Source of the DNA: Lichenicoccus sp964246745
GTDB lineage: Bacteria; Pseudomonadota; Alphaproteobacteria; Acetobacterales; Acetobacteraceae
Length of the DNA stretch: 64,000 bases
Assembly (NCBI GenBank): GCA_964246745.1
Contig: CAXTRK010000002.1
Location: forward strand, 1-64,000
Reading direction: 5' to 3'
Shown: piece after piece, positions 40,872-49,965 of the stretch
Layout: each line of letters starts with the position of its first letter
Position numbering within the stretch: the first letter of the stretch is position 1
Program-made: the position numbers and the translations under genes
The notes under the pieces: model-generated
Told to the model about the DNA's origin: nothing
The model's input: only the letters and a program-made list of their open reading frames with translations
Database searches by the model: none

Positions 40872-42278
40872 CTATCCCAGTCCCAGACGACGGGACATGC
40901 TCGACGAAAACCGCCGGTCCGGGTCGATGCTTGCCCGAATTTGCTGAAAGCTGTCGAGAGCTGGATACATCGCGGCGAAGCTCTCTCGGGACATCAGGCT
41001 GTCCTTGGCGACGTAGATGCGGCCGCCGGCGTCGCGCGTAATATGCTCAAGCGTGCGAAACAGCGGCACGGTCTGCCCACCCGCGGCAAAATCGAGTGCC
41101 AGCGAATAGCCTGGTTGAGCGAACGACAGCAGCCCGCGGCCGCCGCGTCCCATGACCTTGAGCACCGCCAGGAACGAGGCGCCACCACCATCCGAGGCGG
41201 CGCGAAGCAACCGCTTCACCACAGCGGCGCCGTTTTCGCGTGGCACAACGCACTGAAACTGGTGAAAGCCGCGACGGCCATAGAGCCGATTCCAGTCGGT
41301 GATCGCATCGAGCGGATGCAGGAACTGGATATAGTTTGAGACCGTCTCCCGTCCACCTGGTCGGGCACGACGCCAGTAAAGCGCGTTGAAAGCGCGCACC
41401 GATCGATCGTTCAGCGCCCAGGCCGGGAGATCAAGCGGCATCCGCTTGGCGCGCGGCGCAGGCAGTGCCACCGCGCCGCGCGGCGCCGGCTCCGCGGTCT
41501 CCAGGATACCCCGACCGAGGGCGGCGCCTTGTGCGAGCACGTCGATCCAGCCGACCGAGAAAGGCATCGCATCGGCCTGCTCGAAACCTTCCAGGAACGC
41601 ATCAAGGTGAGCCACGCGTCGGCGGCGCACCAGCAGCGCTGGAGACGGCACCCTGACCAGGCGGATGCATATGGCGGTGACGATACCGGTCAACCCGATA
41701 CCGCCAATGGTGGCGTCAAACAGCGCCGTGTTCTGATCGGGTGAAAGACGCAGCACCGCGCCGTCAGCGCAGAGCAGGTCGAGCCATTCGACGCAGTCGC
41801 CAAAACAGCCATCGACGTGCTGGTTCTTGCCATGAACATCGTTGGCCACGGCGCCCCCCATGGTGACGAAGGCTGTACCTGGCGAAACCGGCACTCGAAA
41901 GCCACGCGGCAGAAAGATATCAAGCAGATCCCTGAAGGTGACACCCGGTTCCACCACCAGCAGACCGGTCTCCTCGTCGAACGACAGAATGCGGTTCAAT
42001 CGCTCGGTCAGGATGACGCCACCGCCGGCGTTAAGACAGACATCGCCATAGCTTCGCCCGGCGCCACGCGCGAGCACCGAGCTGGTCCGGTCCCGCCTGT
42101 CCCCAAGAGCCGCATGCAGTTCCCGCATACGCTCCGGCCGCGCCACGAAGGCATCGGCCACCTGGGATCGTCCCCAACTGGTCAAGCCCATCCGTTTCCA
42201 GCCATCCTCTTCCGACAGGCCGGTGGAAACAGCGGTTGTTTGAGACGGCTCGGGAGCAGTCGGCGTCATGCGGTTCAT
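40872..42278 (-). CDS. FAD-dependent oxidase, DprE1-like (polyprenyl-phospho-ribose 2-oxidase)
   Basis: The 468-residue protein is a VAO/PCMH flavoprotein. R-G-A-G-R-S-Y-G-D (71-79), V-T-M-G-G-A-V-A-N-D-V-H-G-K-N (138-152) and the C-terminal M-Y-P-A-L-D match mycobacterial DprE1 closely. The position equivalent to the inhibitor-reactive Cys387 of mycobacteria is Ala394 (P-G-Y-S-L-A-L-D-F). The ATG overlaps the prenyltransferase stop as ATGA. It should oxidise polyprenyl-phosphoribose at C2 at the cytoplasmic or periplasmic face. Confidence 0.85.
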   Translation of the reverse strand: MNRMTPTAPEPSQTTAVSTGLSEEDGWKRMGLTSWGRSQVADAFVARPERMRELHAALGDRRDRTSSVLARGAGRSYGDVCLNAGGGVILTERLNRILSFDEETGLLVVEPGVTFRDLLDIFLPRGFRVPVSPGTAFVTMGGAVANDVHGKNQHVDGCFGDCVEWLDLLCADGAVLRLSPDQNTALFDATIGGIGLTGIVTAICIRLVRVPSPALLVRRRRVAHLDAFLEGFEQADAMPFSVGWIDVLAQGAALGRGILETAEPAPRGAVALPAPRAKRMPLDLPAWALNDRSVRAFNALYWRRARPGGRETVSNYIQFLHPLDAITDWNRLYGRRGFHQFQCVVPRENGAAVVKRLLRAASDGGGASFLAVLKVMGRGGRGLLSFAQPGYSLALDFAAGGQTVPLFRTLEHITRDAGGRIYVAKDSLMSRESFAAMYPALDSFQQIRASIDPDRRFSSSMSRRLGLG

Positions 42279-43741
42279 AGTGCAGCCAGTACAATAGCCA
42301 AGGTGTAGGCGCCAAGCAGCCAGCTCACCGGGTCACGCAGCGCGAAGATCACGGGATCATGCGACAGGCGCTTGCGATGCGCCAGAAACCAGACACGCAT
42401 CAGCCAGAGCGCCACTCCCGACGGCACCAGATAGAGCCGGAACGGGTGCGCGTAGAGGTGAGACGGACGCGCATCATCCGCCACAAACAGAATCATGATC
42501 TGCAGCGAGGCGAATGCCGCGGCCACGCCGAACGCAAGCGTCAGTGGCCAATCCTCCGGCAGATAGCCGCGTCGCGCGAGCGAGGCGGCGGGTCCGCCGT
42601 CGGGAGCGTCGGCGGCTTGCATCACTTCGACATGGCGCTTGGCCAGCGCCAGGGAAAAGAAGAAGAAGCCCGCGAACGAAATCAACCAGGGCGAATAGAG
42701 CACCTTGGCCATCGCGATTCCCAGGATCAGCCGAAGCGTAAACAGGCCGGCAATAATGCTGGTGTCTAGGAACGGCACGCTCTTCAGACGGAGTGAGTAG
42801 ATGAGGGAGACCGCGACGTAGCCCGCAATCAGCGCCACACAGCTCCAGGCAAGCAGGGCGGCCATCACCAGACTGCCGATGATCAGGAACGACGCCGCGA
42901 GCACTCCGGAAAGCGGCGACAGTCGGCCGGACGCGAACGGCCGGCGCCACTTCTTGGCATGCAGCCGGTCGGCTTCCAGGTCGGAAAGATCGTTCAGGAT
43001 GTAGGTGCCGGATGCCGCCAAGCTGATCAGCAGCATTGCCGCCAGCACACGGAGCAGCGCATGCGGATCGGCGGCGCGGTGGCCAAGCAGCAGAGGCACC
43101 AGCATCAACGCGTTCTTGGTCCATTGATGCAGGCGGATCGCGGCCAGCCAATCCTTCACTCCCGGCCGCACACGGGCGAATTCAGCTAGAATCGGCCAGC
43201 CGCGGGCGCGCACCCTGGAGATCGTGCCGCTGCTGGCATTGACCAGAACCACGCCTGACGCCATCGCCCAGACATTGAGATCGACCCTGCTGTCGCCGGC
43301 ATAGGCAAAGCCGCCGGGAAAGCGCGTGCGCAATGACCGCCCCTTCGCCTCGCCGCTCAGGTTGGTGACGCCGTCGCTGCCGATAGCACTCTCGAAGATG
43401 CCGAGATGCGCTGCGACCGCGTCCGCGACATGCTGATCCGACGCGGTGACCAGATGCAGCTTGCGGCCCGCGACACGCTCCGCTCGCAGCCATTCCAGAA
43501 ATGGCTTGCGAAACGGCAGCGCCACCGCGAGCGGCGGCATCAGCGATACCAGCCGCCGCTTCATCGCGGCCTTGCCTTGGCGCAGGCTGAGCAAGGCGCC
43601 AAGCAAGAGCAGCGGACGCCGAAACAGCAGCTTAAGGAATTGCTCATGCAAAACGTCGCCGGCAAGCAGCGTCCCGTCCAGATCAACCGCGAGCGGCAAT
43701 GACGCTGCATCACGACTGGCGAGCATGGCCCCATCCAGCAT
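42275..43741 (-). CDS. UbiA-type prenyltransferase fused to HAD phosphatase domain (polyprenyl-phospho-ribose synthase)
   Basis: The 488-residue protein combines an N-terminal HAD domain (A-V-D20-L-D22-G-T-L-L, with V-T-A-S-D and G-D-S-R motifs; residues about 15-185) and a C-terminal UbiA prenyltransferase domain with N-D-L-S-D-L-E-A-D (from residue 250) and about eight hydrophobic segments. In mycobacteria separate proteins transfer 5-phosphoribosyl to decaprenyl phosphate and then dephosphorylate it; the fusion could do both. ATG 43741 has GGAG upstream; the frame starts at 43780. Confidence 0.83.
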   Translation of the reverse strand: MLDGAMLASRDAASLPLAVDLDGTLLAGDVLHEQFLKLLFRRPLLLLGALLSLRQGKAAMKRRLVSLMPPLAVALPFRKPFLEWLRAERVAGRKLHLVTASDQHVADAVAAHLGIFESAIGSDGVTNLSGEAKGRSLRTRFPGGFAYAGDSRVDLNVWAMASGVVLVNASSGTISRVRARGWPILAEFARVRPGVKDWLAAIRLHQWTKNALMLVPLLLGHRAADPHALLRVLAAMLLISLAASGTYILNDLSDLEADRLHAKKWRRPFASGRLSPLSGVLAASFLIIGSLVMAALLAWSCVALIAGYVAVSLIYSLRLKSVPFLDTSIIAGLFTLRLILGIAMAKVLYSPWLISFAGFFFFSLALAKRHVEVMQAADAPDGGPAASLARRGYLPEDWPLTLAFGVAAAFASLQIMILFVADDARPSHLYAHPFRLYLVPSGVALWLMRVWFLAHRKRLSHDPVIFALRDPVSWLLGAYTLAIVLAAL

Positions 43742-43962
43742 GGAAGCTCGTCTCCTGATGAAGTGCACGGTACTAATCATGATCGATTAGCACGATCCTG
43801 GCCACTCGCGTAGTATCGGGCATAGGCGTTAATGATGTGTGTGGGCTTGCTGGGCCGTGATGATCGCTGTTTGGCCGACATCGTGCGATAAGCGGCGAGT
43901 GCCGCTTGGGAGCAGACTGCCCTGATCAATGGGCCGCAATTCTGGGATGACGGAAATGCTGC

Positions 43963-43977
43963 GCCTGCGGCGCAGGC
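43963..43977. repeat. Small inverted repeat upstream of the phosphatase gene
   Basis: GCCTGC-GGC-GCAGGC forms a perfect 6-bp stem with a 3-base loop, 10 bp ahead of the TTG start. It may affect translation of the following gene; no poly-T follows, so it is not a typical terminator. Confidence 0.45.
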
Positions 43978-43987
43978 GGCATCCTTC

Positions 43988-44746
43988 TTGACGCGTGCCA
44001 CATCGCCGCGTGGCGACGGTACGCACCTGCCGCTCAACTTTACCCCGGCCCCAGGCAGCCTTGCCTCCGGTCGCCGGGTGTATGCGATTGGCGACATTCA
44101 TGGCTGCTCCGAACGCCTCAGTCTGGTGCATCGTCGGATCGCAACCGACCTTCACTTCCGCCCCGCCGATGACGTGACCTTGATCCATCTTGGCGACTAT
44201 ATTGATCGTGGTCCCGATAGCGCGGGCGTGCTAAGCTTTCTCGCCCGCGGTCCCGAATTTCCTGTTGATCGCGTGATCAATCTCATGGGCAACCACGAGG
44301 AGATGGCGCTTCAGGCGATCGCTTTCGGCGATCAGAGGCAGGCAGACGCCTGGCTCGCAAACGGTGGGGCGGCTGCGCTGTCGAGCTGGGGCATACGTCG
44401 TCACTCGCCGATCGAGGACTGGCCCGAAATGCTGCCGCGCGACCATCTGCGGTTCATGAGCCGGCTGTCGCTGCAATACCGCGTCGACGACTACCTGTTC
44501 GCTCATGCCGGGGTGCGGCCGGGCGCCTCGCTTGATCAGCTCAGCCGGCGCGACCTGCTGTGGATACGCGAGCCGTTCCTCTCCTCTCGCCAGCCGTTCG
44601 GCGCCGTCGTGGTGCATGGGCATACTCCGCAGCCCGATCCGGTGTTGCGGACGAACAGGATTGGCATTGACACCGGCGCCGGCCGCGGCGGCAGGCTTAC
44701 CTGCGCCGTGCTCGAAGCCGACAAGGTAGCGTTTTTTGCGGCATGA
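43988..44746 (+). CDS. Metallophosphoesterase of the PphA/ApaH-type Ser/Thr phosphatase family
   Basis: The 252-residue protein has all motifs of the PPP family: Y-A-I-G-D-I-H-G-C, G-D-Y-I-D-R-G-P-D-S, M-G-N-H-E-E-M, H-A-G-V-R-P-G and V-V-H-G-H-T. It could dephosphorylate proteins, for example tyrosine- or Ser-phosphorylated EPS regulators, or dinucleotide polyphosphates; the sequence does not settle this. TTG start with no good ribosome site. It converges with the PAP2 gene 9 bp away. Confidence 0.85.
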   Translation: MTRATSPRGDGTHLPLNFTPAPGSLASGRRVYAIGDIHGCSERLSLVHRRIATDLHFRPADDVTLIHLGDYIDRGPDSAGVLSFLARGPEFPVDRVINLMGNHEEMALQAIAFGDQRQADAWLANGGAAALSSWGIRRHSPIEDWPEMLPRDHLRFMSRLSLQYRVDDYLFAHAGVRPGASLDQLSRRDLLWIREPFLSSRQPFGAVVVHGHTPQPDPVLRTNRIGIDTGAGRGGRLTCAVLEADKVAFFAA

Positions 44747-44755
44747 TCCGTGAGT

Positions 44756-45364
44756 CTATGACTGCCGGCATGCGGCAATGAACGGCCACCAGGTGCTGAT
44801 CGCGAGGTGCCGGATCGCCTCCTCGGCGTTCAGCGTCTGGCCGTGCAACAGCACCACCATGACGATCACCACGGCGCCCAGTATCCATCGGCGGAACCGC
44901 GGCGGCGGCTGGCCGGCAAGCAGCACCATCACGACGGCGCCAAGGATGCCGACCGCGCCGCCGACCAGCACGTCCGGCACCGTATGGACGCCGAGATCCA
45001 CGCGCGAGAAGCCGAAGAGTGCTGCAAGGAGCAGGGCGGCAAGCGCGATCAGGAGAACGTGTCGACCCAGCCTGCGCATGTTGTCGGCAATGCCGCGTCG
45101 GCCGAGCAGCGCCAGCAATCCTCCATAGACCACGGTGGCGCTGGCGGTATGCCCGCTGGGACTGCGCACGCCCACATGCGGCAACACGGCATGGCATGCA
45201 TAGAAGATGATCTTGAGCGACAGGATCGTCGCAAGGGTCGCCGGCACGGCAATGGACCAGGCCAGCGCGCCACGCCACCATCCGAGCAGCAGCAGCGTGA
45301 TTGCAATGGCAGCAGCGAGCGGCAGCACAAGCCCCTGATCGCCGAAATTTGTGAGAAACCTCAC
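44756..45364 (-). CDS. PAP2-family membrane phosphatase
   Basis: The 202-residue integral membrane protein has the C-terminal PAP2 motifs: R-S-P-S-G-H-T-A-S (motif 2) and F-S-R-V-D-L-G-V-H-T-V-P-D-V (motif 3, with the catalytic His). Motif 1 (K-x6-RP) is weak. Such enzymes recycle undecaprenyl pyrophosphate or act on lipid-linked phosphates, both useful in EPS export. Its ATG overlaps the flippase stop (ATGA), so it is coupled to wzx. Confidence 0.83.
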   Translation of the reverse strand: MRFLTNFGDQGLVLPLAAAIAITLLLLGWWRGALAWSIAVPATLATILSLKIIFYACHAVLPHVGVRSPSGHTASATVVYGGLLALLGRRGIADNMRRLGRHVLLIALAALLLAALFGFSRVDLGVHTVPDVLVGGAVGILGAVVMVLLAGQPPPRFRRWILGAVVIVMVVLLHGQTLNAEEAIRHLAISTWWPFIAACRQS

Positions 45365-46833
45365 AAACTTGGCGCCGGACTGACGGGCTCACCCGGCGCT
45401 TGCACCTTCAGCACACTCGGCAGGCGCCGCCCAAGTGCGAGGAAGGCGACCAGCGCGTAAATCGCGGCACCAAGACCAGCCTGGCAAACCAGCGCCAGCA
45501 ATGGCGGCTTTGGCAGGATCGGTCCGATGGCCAGCACTGCGAGCGTCATCGCCGACGCGCCGGCGGCGGCCGGCCACAGGCGGCCAAGCAGCCACAGCGG
45601 GGAGCGCCGGATTCGCCGGGTCACCAGGAACATGTTCACCGGCGCCAGCACCAGCACGGTAGCCCCCCAGCACAGCGCCGCCTGTGCCGGCGTCTGCGGG
45701 TGAAGCAGGAGCAAGCCGATGATCGGCACCAGCAGCGCCGCGGTCGCGGTGATCAGATTGATCCGGGTTCGATTGACCGAAATCCACAGGCTGCCGGCAT
45801 CGCCATAGCTGTAGTTGAGCAACGCCGTGCAGGCGACGACGCGTGTGCCACTGGCGGCGGCAGCCCAGTGCGGCCCCATCAGGCCGGTCACCAGATTCGT
45901 CGCGGTCAGCGCCACTCCGGCGGCGATCGGCCAACCGAGCAGCGCCTGGAACTGCGCGGTCTCGCCGTAGGCGTCGGCGAGGGCGGCCGGGTGGTCCTGC
46001 AGCGCGGACAGACGCGGCAAGGTAATGCGCAGGGTCGAGCCGCCGACGATGCTCAACACGGAATCGAGCAGCCTGAAGCCGACGTTGGAGACTGCGACGA
46101 CGCTTCCGGACGTGGTCATGCCCAACGCGATGATGAACAGCCGGTAGCGTCCGGCCAGCATCAGCACGGAGAGCAGTTGCGGCCCTGCCACCGGCCAGAG
46201 ATCGGCGAGCGCGCTCCTGTCGAGCGCGGGCCTGAGCGGGGCTGCGCGGACGGCCAGGAACAGCAGGAAGACGGTCGCGGTGTTGCCGCCCTGCAAGACG
46301 ATCATCGCCCAGGCGCCGCCATGGCAATGCGCCACCAGCAGGCCGAGCGCCAGCCCGACCGGTTGCCCGATGAACACCCGCATCGCCAGCAGACGGTAAC
46401 GGCGTTCGCGCAGCACCAGACCGGAGCCCACGCCAGAGAATGCCGAAAGCGGCAGCAGCGGCGCCAGCGCCAGGACCAGGCGTGCGATCTGCGGATGGCC
46501 GGTGGTGCGGCTCAGCACCTGCCCGGCGAGCACCAGGACGAGCGCGGTGAGCCCGCCGACGAGCACCGTCAGCGTGGTGGCGCTGCTGGCATGACGCGGC
46601 TCGAGGCGCCGCCACTGGATCAACGCGTCCGTCATCATCGAGCCGCCGAGCAGATCGAGCAGCAGAAAGGCCGCGATGGCGACGGCGCCGACACCCGCCG
46701 CGGCAGGCCCGATGGTGCGGCTTACCACCATCAGCGAGACCAACGCGAAGGCGGCATTGATGCCGGTCTCCGCAAGCACCCAGGAGGGCGCGTTCGCGGA
46801 CGGCAACAGACGCCTGAGTCTCCGAGGGTTCAA
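45361..46833 (-). CDS. wzx: Oligosaccharide flippase (Wzx-type, MOP/PST family)
   Basis: The 490-residue protein has about 12 to 14 hydrophobic segments. Early R-T-I-G-P-A-A-A-G-V-G-A-V-A and V-L-R-E-R-R-Y-R-L-L-A-M-R typify PST-family lipid-linked repeat-unit flippases. It should move the undecaprenyl-linked repeat to the periplasmic side. TTG start with GGAG upstream (46840s). The next gene, PAP2, overlaps its stop. Confidence 0.88.
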   Translation of the reverse strand: MNPRRLRRLLPSANAPSWVLAETGINAAFALVSLMVVSRTIGPAAAGVGAVAIAAFLLLDLLGGSMMTDALIQWRRLEPRHASSATTLTVLVGGLTALVLVLAGQVLSRTTGHPQIARLVLALAPLLPLSAFSGVGSGLVLRERRYRLLAMRVFIGQPVGLALGLLVAHCHGGAWAMIVLQGGNTATVFLLFLAVRAAPLRPALDRSALADLWPVAGPQLLSVLMLAGRYRLFIIALGMTTSGSVVAVSNVGFRLLDSVLSIVGGSTLRITLPRLSALQDHPAALADAYGETAQFQALLGWPIAAGVALTATNLVTGLMGPHWAAAASGTRVVACTALLNYSYGDAGSLWISVNRTRINLITATAALLVPIIGLLLLHPQTPAQAALCWGATVLVLAPVNMFLVTRRIRRSPLWLLGRLWPAAAGASAMTLAVLAIGPILPKPPLLALVCQAGLGAAIYALVAFLALGRRLPSVLKVQAPGEPVSPAPSL

Positions 46834-46952
46834 GCAAGCGCTCCAACGCGATTGAGGTCGACACCGCGAACGCCGCTATACGATGAACACGCAGCTTTTG
46901 CATCGACATCGCGTCTGCTAAAATCATTCGTCGAAACGTGGAGGCATGCCGC

Positions 46953-47270
46953 ATGGCGAAAACCGGTTTCCAGTCGCGGCGCATGACCATCGTCTCGCTT
47001 GCGGCGACTGCGCTCGTAGTGACGATTGACGGACGCGCCTCGGCCGACAAGCCGCCGCAAACCTACTCGCCGATCCCAAACAGCCCAAGCGACATCTACG
47101 TTCAGGGTAGGTTCGACAGCAGCGGCACCTATATCCCGCCGCATTACGCGCCAAAATCGAAGCCGGTGTTTCACGGCTATTTTGATAAGAACGCCGAGTA
47201 TAAGCATGGCTATTTCTACAAGGAGCGACCGAAAACCAATCCGGACGACTCCAACGCGCCGCCAAACTGA
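46953..47270 (+). CDS. Small secreted protein with repeated Gly-Tyr/Phe-rich motifs
   Basis: The 105-residue protein has a signal peptide (1-31, ending near D-G-R-A-S-A) and a mature part with V-Q-G-R-F-D-S-S-G-T-Y-I-P-P-H-Y, then F-H-G-Y-F-D-K-N-A-E-Y-K-H-G-Y-F. These look like degenerate repeats ending in aromatic Tyr-Phe. Similar G-x-Y/F-x-x-x-G-T-Y-x-x-P-H motifs occur in small secreted proteins. No function is known. ATG follows GGAGGCATGCC; it is divergent from wzx and converges with the SGNH-like gene. Confidence 0.6.
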   Translation: MAKTGFQSRRMTIVSLAATALVVTIDGRASADKPPQTYSPIPNSPSDIYVQGRFDSSGTYIPPHYAPKSKPVFHGYFDKNAEYKHGYFYKERPKTNPDDSNAPPN

Positions 47271-47296
47271 CCGCACGCGCCAAACTGACCGCACGC
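47261..47296. repeat. Tandem duplication of an 18-bp unit at a gene end
   Basis: CGCCAAACTGACCGCACG occurs twice in direct contact (47261-47278 and 47279-47296). The first copy contains the end of the small secreted protein gene, including its stop codon, and the second lies between the two convergent genes. It looks like a recent slippage or duplication. Confidence 0.9.
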
Positions 47297-47297
47297 G

Positions 47298-48377
47298 TCA
47301 GTGCCGCGCTTGGGACTGAGCAAGCAGCGCCTGGTTGACATAGGCGGAGAAAAGCTCGGCGCCGGACTGGTTCAGGTGCGAAAAGAAATCGCCGAAATAA
47401 CGGTCGGGCAGAGGAGGAATCGGCCCGATCAGAACATGGAAGTTTGGATAGCGCTTGGCGGTCTTGCCAAGGAAGGCGGCAAACGTCCTCGGCAGTTCCG
47501 GGGACATGCGCTCCGCGGTCGCGTGATTGATCGGCGCCACCACGAAGTCGACTTCGATCCCGCGCGACTGCATCTGCTCGATCATTCTATCGAAGAAGTA
47601 GCCTTCAAGCGGCAGCACGCTGAAGCGCTTTTCGTAAGCCTCCTCCGCTATCCCGTCGGAACCATCTGCGGTGCCGAACAGGTAATGGCCGCGCGAACGT
47701 AGAGTATGTCGGCGCTCTGCCAGGTTGCTGTCATACCGCAGGAACAAGCCGCCTCGCGTCATGCTGGCAAAGTTCAGGGTCGGAAAGCTGTGCGCATAGA
47801 GCCAGTCCCGCAGGAAGCCGGGGAAGCCATCGGTGCGATGTTCGGTAAACAGCTTCTCATCCCCGGTGAACCGGGCCACGCGCTCGATTTCGTGCAGATC
47901 ACCAACGGTGAAGGTGCCGAACCGCGCGCTGCGATCCCAGAACGTGTCGGTGCTGCCAAAATGGCCGGCATCGATCGACAGGATGACCTTGTGCGGCATG
48001 TTGGAACAGGCCAGGGCACGCTGCAGGAAGAAATAGAGCTCGACCGGCTTCGCGCCACCGACGGAGACGTTCGAGGAAGGCATCGACAGGCGCGTCGGCA
48101 TGATGCCAGCGTCAGCGCGTGAGTCGCCGAGTACGAGAAGCTTGCCCATGTCGCAGTTCGAGATGATCTGCTGCTTCGCACTCCAGGCGGCGTATTCAGG
48201 ATCAAGGTAGGCGAGCTTCATGGTTGCCGACCAGACCCAGGCGAAGCCGAAACCGAGCAGCAACACGAGGCCCGCGAGCAACAGATAACGGCCGGGACTT
48301 TCGGTACGCGCCGCTCGGACGTGCGCGTCCGCGCCTCGCGCGGACACACCTCCGGTGCCGATCGTACGCGTCTCCAT
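47298..48377 (-). CDS. SGNH-like (AlgX/DltD-type) partner of the MBOAT acyltransferase
   Basis: The 359-residue protein has one N-terminal membrane segment (31-50) and a periplasmic part with L-L-V-L-G-D85-S86-R87-A-D-A, the SGNH block I motif, and later D-F-F-S-H-L-N-Q-S-G, which is compatible with the C-terminal Asp/His region. Such proteins accept acyl groups from a partner MBOAT and move them to polysaccharides in the periplasm, as in alginate acetylation. It is 1 bp from the MBOAT gene. Confidence 0.72.
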   Translation of the reverse strand: METRTIGTGGVSARGADAHVRAARTESPGRYLLLAGLVLLLGFGFAWVWSATMKLAYLDPEYAAWSAKQQIISNCDMGKLLVLGDSRADAGIMPTRLSMPSSNVSVGGAKPVELYFFLQRALACSNMPHKVILSIDAGHFGSTDTFWDRSARFGTFTVGDLHEIERVARFTGDEKLFTEHRTDGFPGFLRDWLYAHSFPTLNFASMTRGGLFLRYDSNLAERRHTLRSRGHYLFGTADGSDGIAEEAYEKRFSVLPLEGYFFDRMIEQMQSRGIEVDFVVAPINHATAERMSPELPRTFAAFLGKTAKRYPNFHVLIGPIPPLPDRYFGDFFSHLNQSGAELFSAYVNQALLAQSQARH

Positions 48378-48378
48378 C

Positions 48379-49947
48379 TCAGAATTGGAAGTAGAGGAAT
48401 TCAGTCATGCCTCCAACAGCGAGCACGGCGACGACCGCGGTTGCCCCTCCAAGCAGCGCCCATTGCCAGTTCGGCCGCCATTGCAGCAGCTTCCATTGGC
48501 CTGGCTGTATCTTGCCGAGTGCCGGCTCATGGAGAATCATGATCTGCTGCGTGTTTGGCATGCCCCAGACGATCCCATAGAGCGCCGCCAGCCAGATTGC
48601 GTCGCGCACCGGATAGAGCAACGACCGGTCGCCAAGCGCCTCTGTCAAGGAGCCCGGCCAGGCCGGTAGCGCCTCGACCCCGTGGCCGCCGAGCATGCCC
48701 CAGATCAGGGTCAAGGCTGCTCCGCTGGAGGATGAACGAAAGAAGATGGCGCCGACGAGAACGCAGAGATAAGTCAGCGCCACGGTCCAGACCGGCGGCC
48801 GCGTATGATCAGCCAGCTTGCCGCCTTTTTTGACAAAAAAGACGCGCCAGGCGTGATTGACGCTGAGATAGCACCCATGCAGCAAGCCGAAGATCACGAA
48901 TTGTGAACCGGCGCCGTGCCAGATCCCGGCCAATCCCATCGTGTAGAGCGTCGGCACCACCAGCATGGTGAGAAAGCCGCGCGGGGTCGCCATGTCGCGA
49001 CGACCAACGCCAAGCCCCTTGCTCACGCGTCGACGGGTGATCCACAGCGCCGCCGGATTGAAGAGGTACAAGGTCAGGTAGCGCGTCAGCGTCATATGCC
49101 AGCGCTGCCAGTAATCAATGATCGAGCCCGCCTTGTAGGGCGAGTTGAAGTTCAGCGGGAAGCGGATGTTGAACAGGCGGGCGAGCCCGATGGCCATGTC
49201 GGTATAGCCGGAGAAATCAAAGTAAAGCTGAAGGGTGTAGGCGAGTGCCACGTGCCACGAAGACAACAGACCGAGGCTTGCGGGATGATCGAAACCGGCG
49301 ATCACGCCGGCGGAGAGCGGATCCGCCAGCAGGCACTTCTTGCTCAGTCCGATAATGAAGATGGTGAAACCGACCGCCAGATTTTCCGCGCGGACGCCAT
49401 AGTTCCTGCGATCTCCGAACTGCGGCATGATCTCGCGATTGTGCAGGATGGGACCCGCGATCAGGTGCGGAAAGAAGCTGACAAACAACAGGTAGTTCAG
49501 CAGCCCGCGATCCTTGGTGACCCCTTGGCGGTAGTCAATGAGATAGCCGATCTGCGTGAAGGTGAAGAACGAGATGCCGAGCGGCAACGTCACATGCCGG
49601 AAAGGTCCCTCCAGCACCCCAAGCCCGGCGAGCGAGGTCAGCATCACGTAGAGATACTTGAACCAGACCAGGGTCGCGATGTTGCCGGCGATCCCCAACC
49701 CGAGAATCCAGTTCTGCAGCGCGGGGCGCGCCTCGGCCCGAGCGATCAGGTTGACGACCACAAAATTCCCGGTCATCGAGACCAGCAACACCGGGATGAA
49801 TTCCGGCCGTTCCCAGCCATAGAACAGCACCGACATCAGGATCAGCCAAGCGCCGGCGGCATGCCGCCCAAATCGCGACGCAAGCTCGTAGCCGATGAGG
49901 ACCATCGGCAAGAAGACGATCAGAAAGACAACGGAGTTGAAAAGCAT
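48379..49947 (-). CDS. MBOAT-family O-acyltransferase
   Basis: The 522-residue integral membrane protein is an AlgI/DltB-type MBOAT. Markers are S-I-I-D-Y-W-Q-R-W-H284-M-T-L and M-G-L-A-G-I-W-H344-G-A-G, the family's two conserved His residues, plus F-D-F-S-G-Y-T-D. It moves an acyl group across the membrane to an acceptor. The usual donor is acetyl-CoA or a carrier protein; here an ACP gene is adjacent, suggesting acyl-ACP as the donor. It is followed by its SGNH-like partner. Confidence 0.88.
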   Translation of the reverse strand: MLFNSVVFLIVFLPMVLIGYELASRFGRHAAGAWLILMSVLFYGWERPEFIPVLLVSMTGNFVVVNLIARAEARPALQNWILGLGIAGNIATLVWFKYLYVMLTSLAGLGVLEGPFRHVTLPLGISFFTFTQIGYLIDYRQGVTKDRGLLNYLLFVSFFPHLIAGPILHNREIMPQFGDRRNYGVRAENLAVGFTIFIIGLSKKCLLADPLSAGVIAGFDHPASLGLLSSWHVALAYTLQLYFDFSGYTDMAIGLARLFNIRFPLNFNSPYKAGSIIDYWQRWHMTLTRYLTLYLFNPAALWITRRRVSKGLGVGRRDMATPRGFLTMLVVPTLYTMGLAGIWHGAGSQFVIFGLLHGCYLSVNHAWRVFFVKKGGKLADHTRPPVWTVALTYLCVLVGAIFFRSSSSGAALTLIWGMLGGHGVEALPAWPGSLTEALGDRSLLYPVRDAIWLAALYGIVWGMPNTQQIMILHEPALGKIQPGQWKLLQWRPNWQWALLGGATAVVAVLAVGGMTEFLYFQF

Positions 49948-49965
49948 TTGGCGTAATGGGAGAGA

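Noticed and set aside
45389..47050. Overlapping long frames on both strands across the flippase gene
   Set aside because: Composition is low-complexity Arg/Gln/His and they lack motifs; the wzx frame explains the region.
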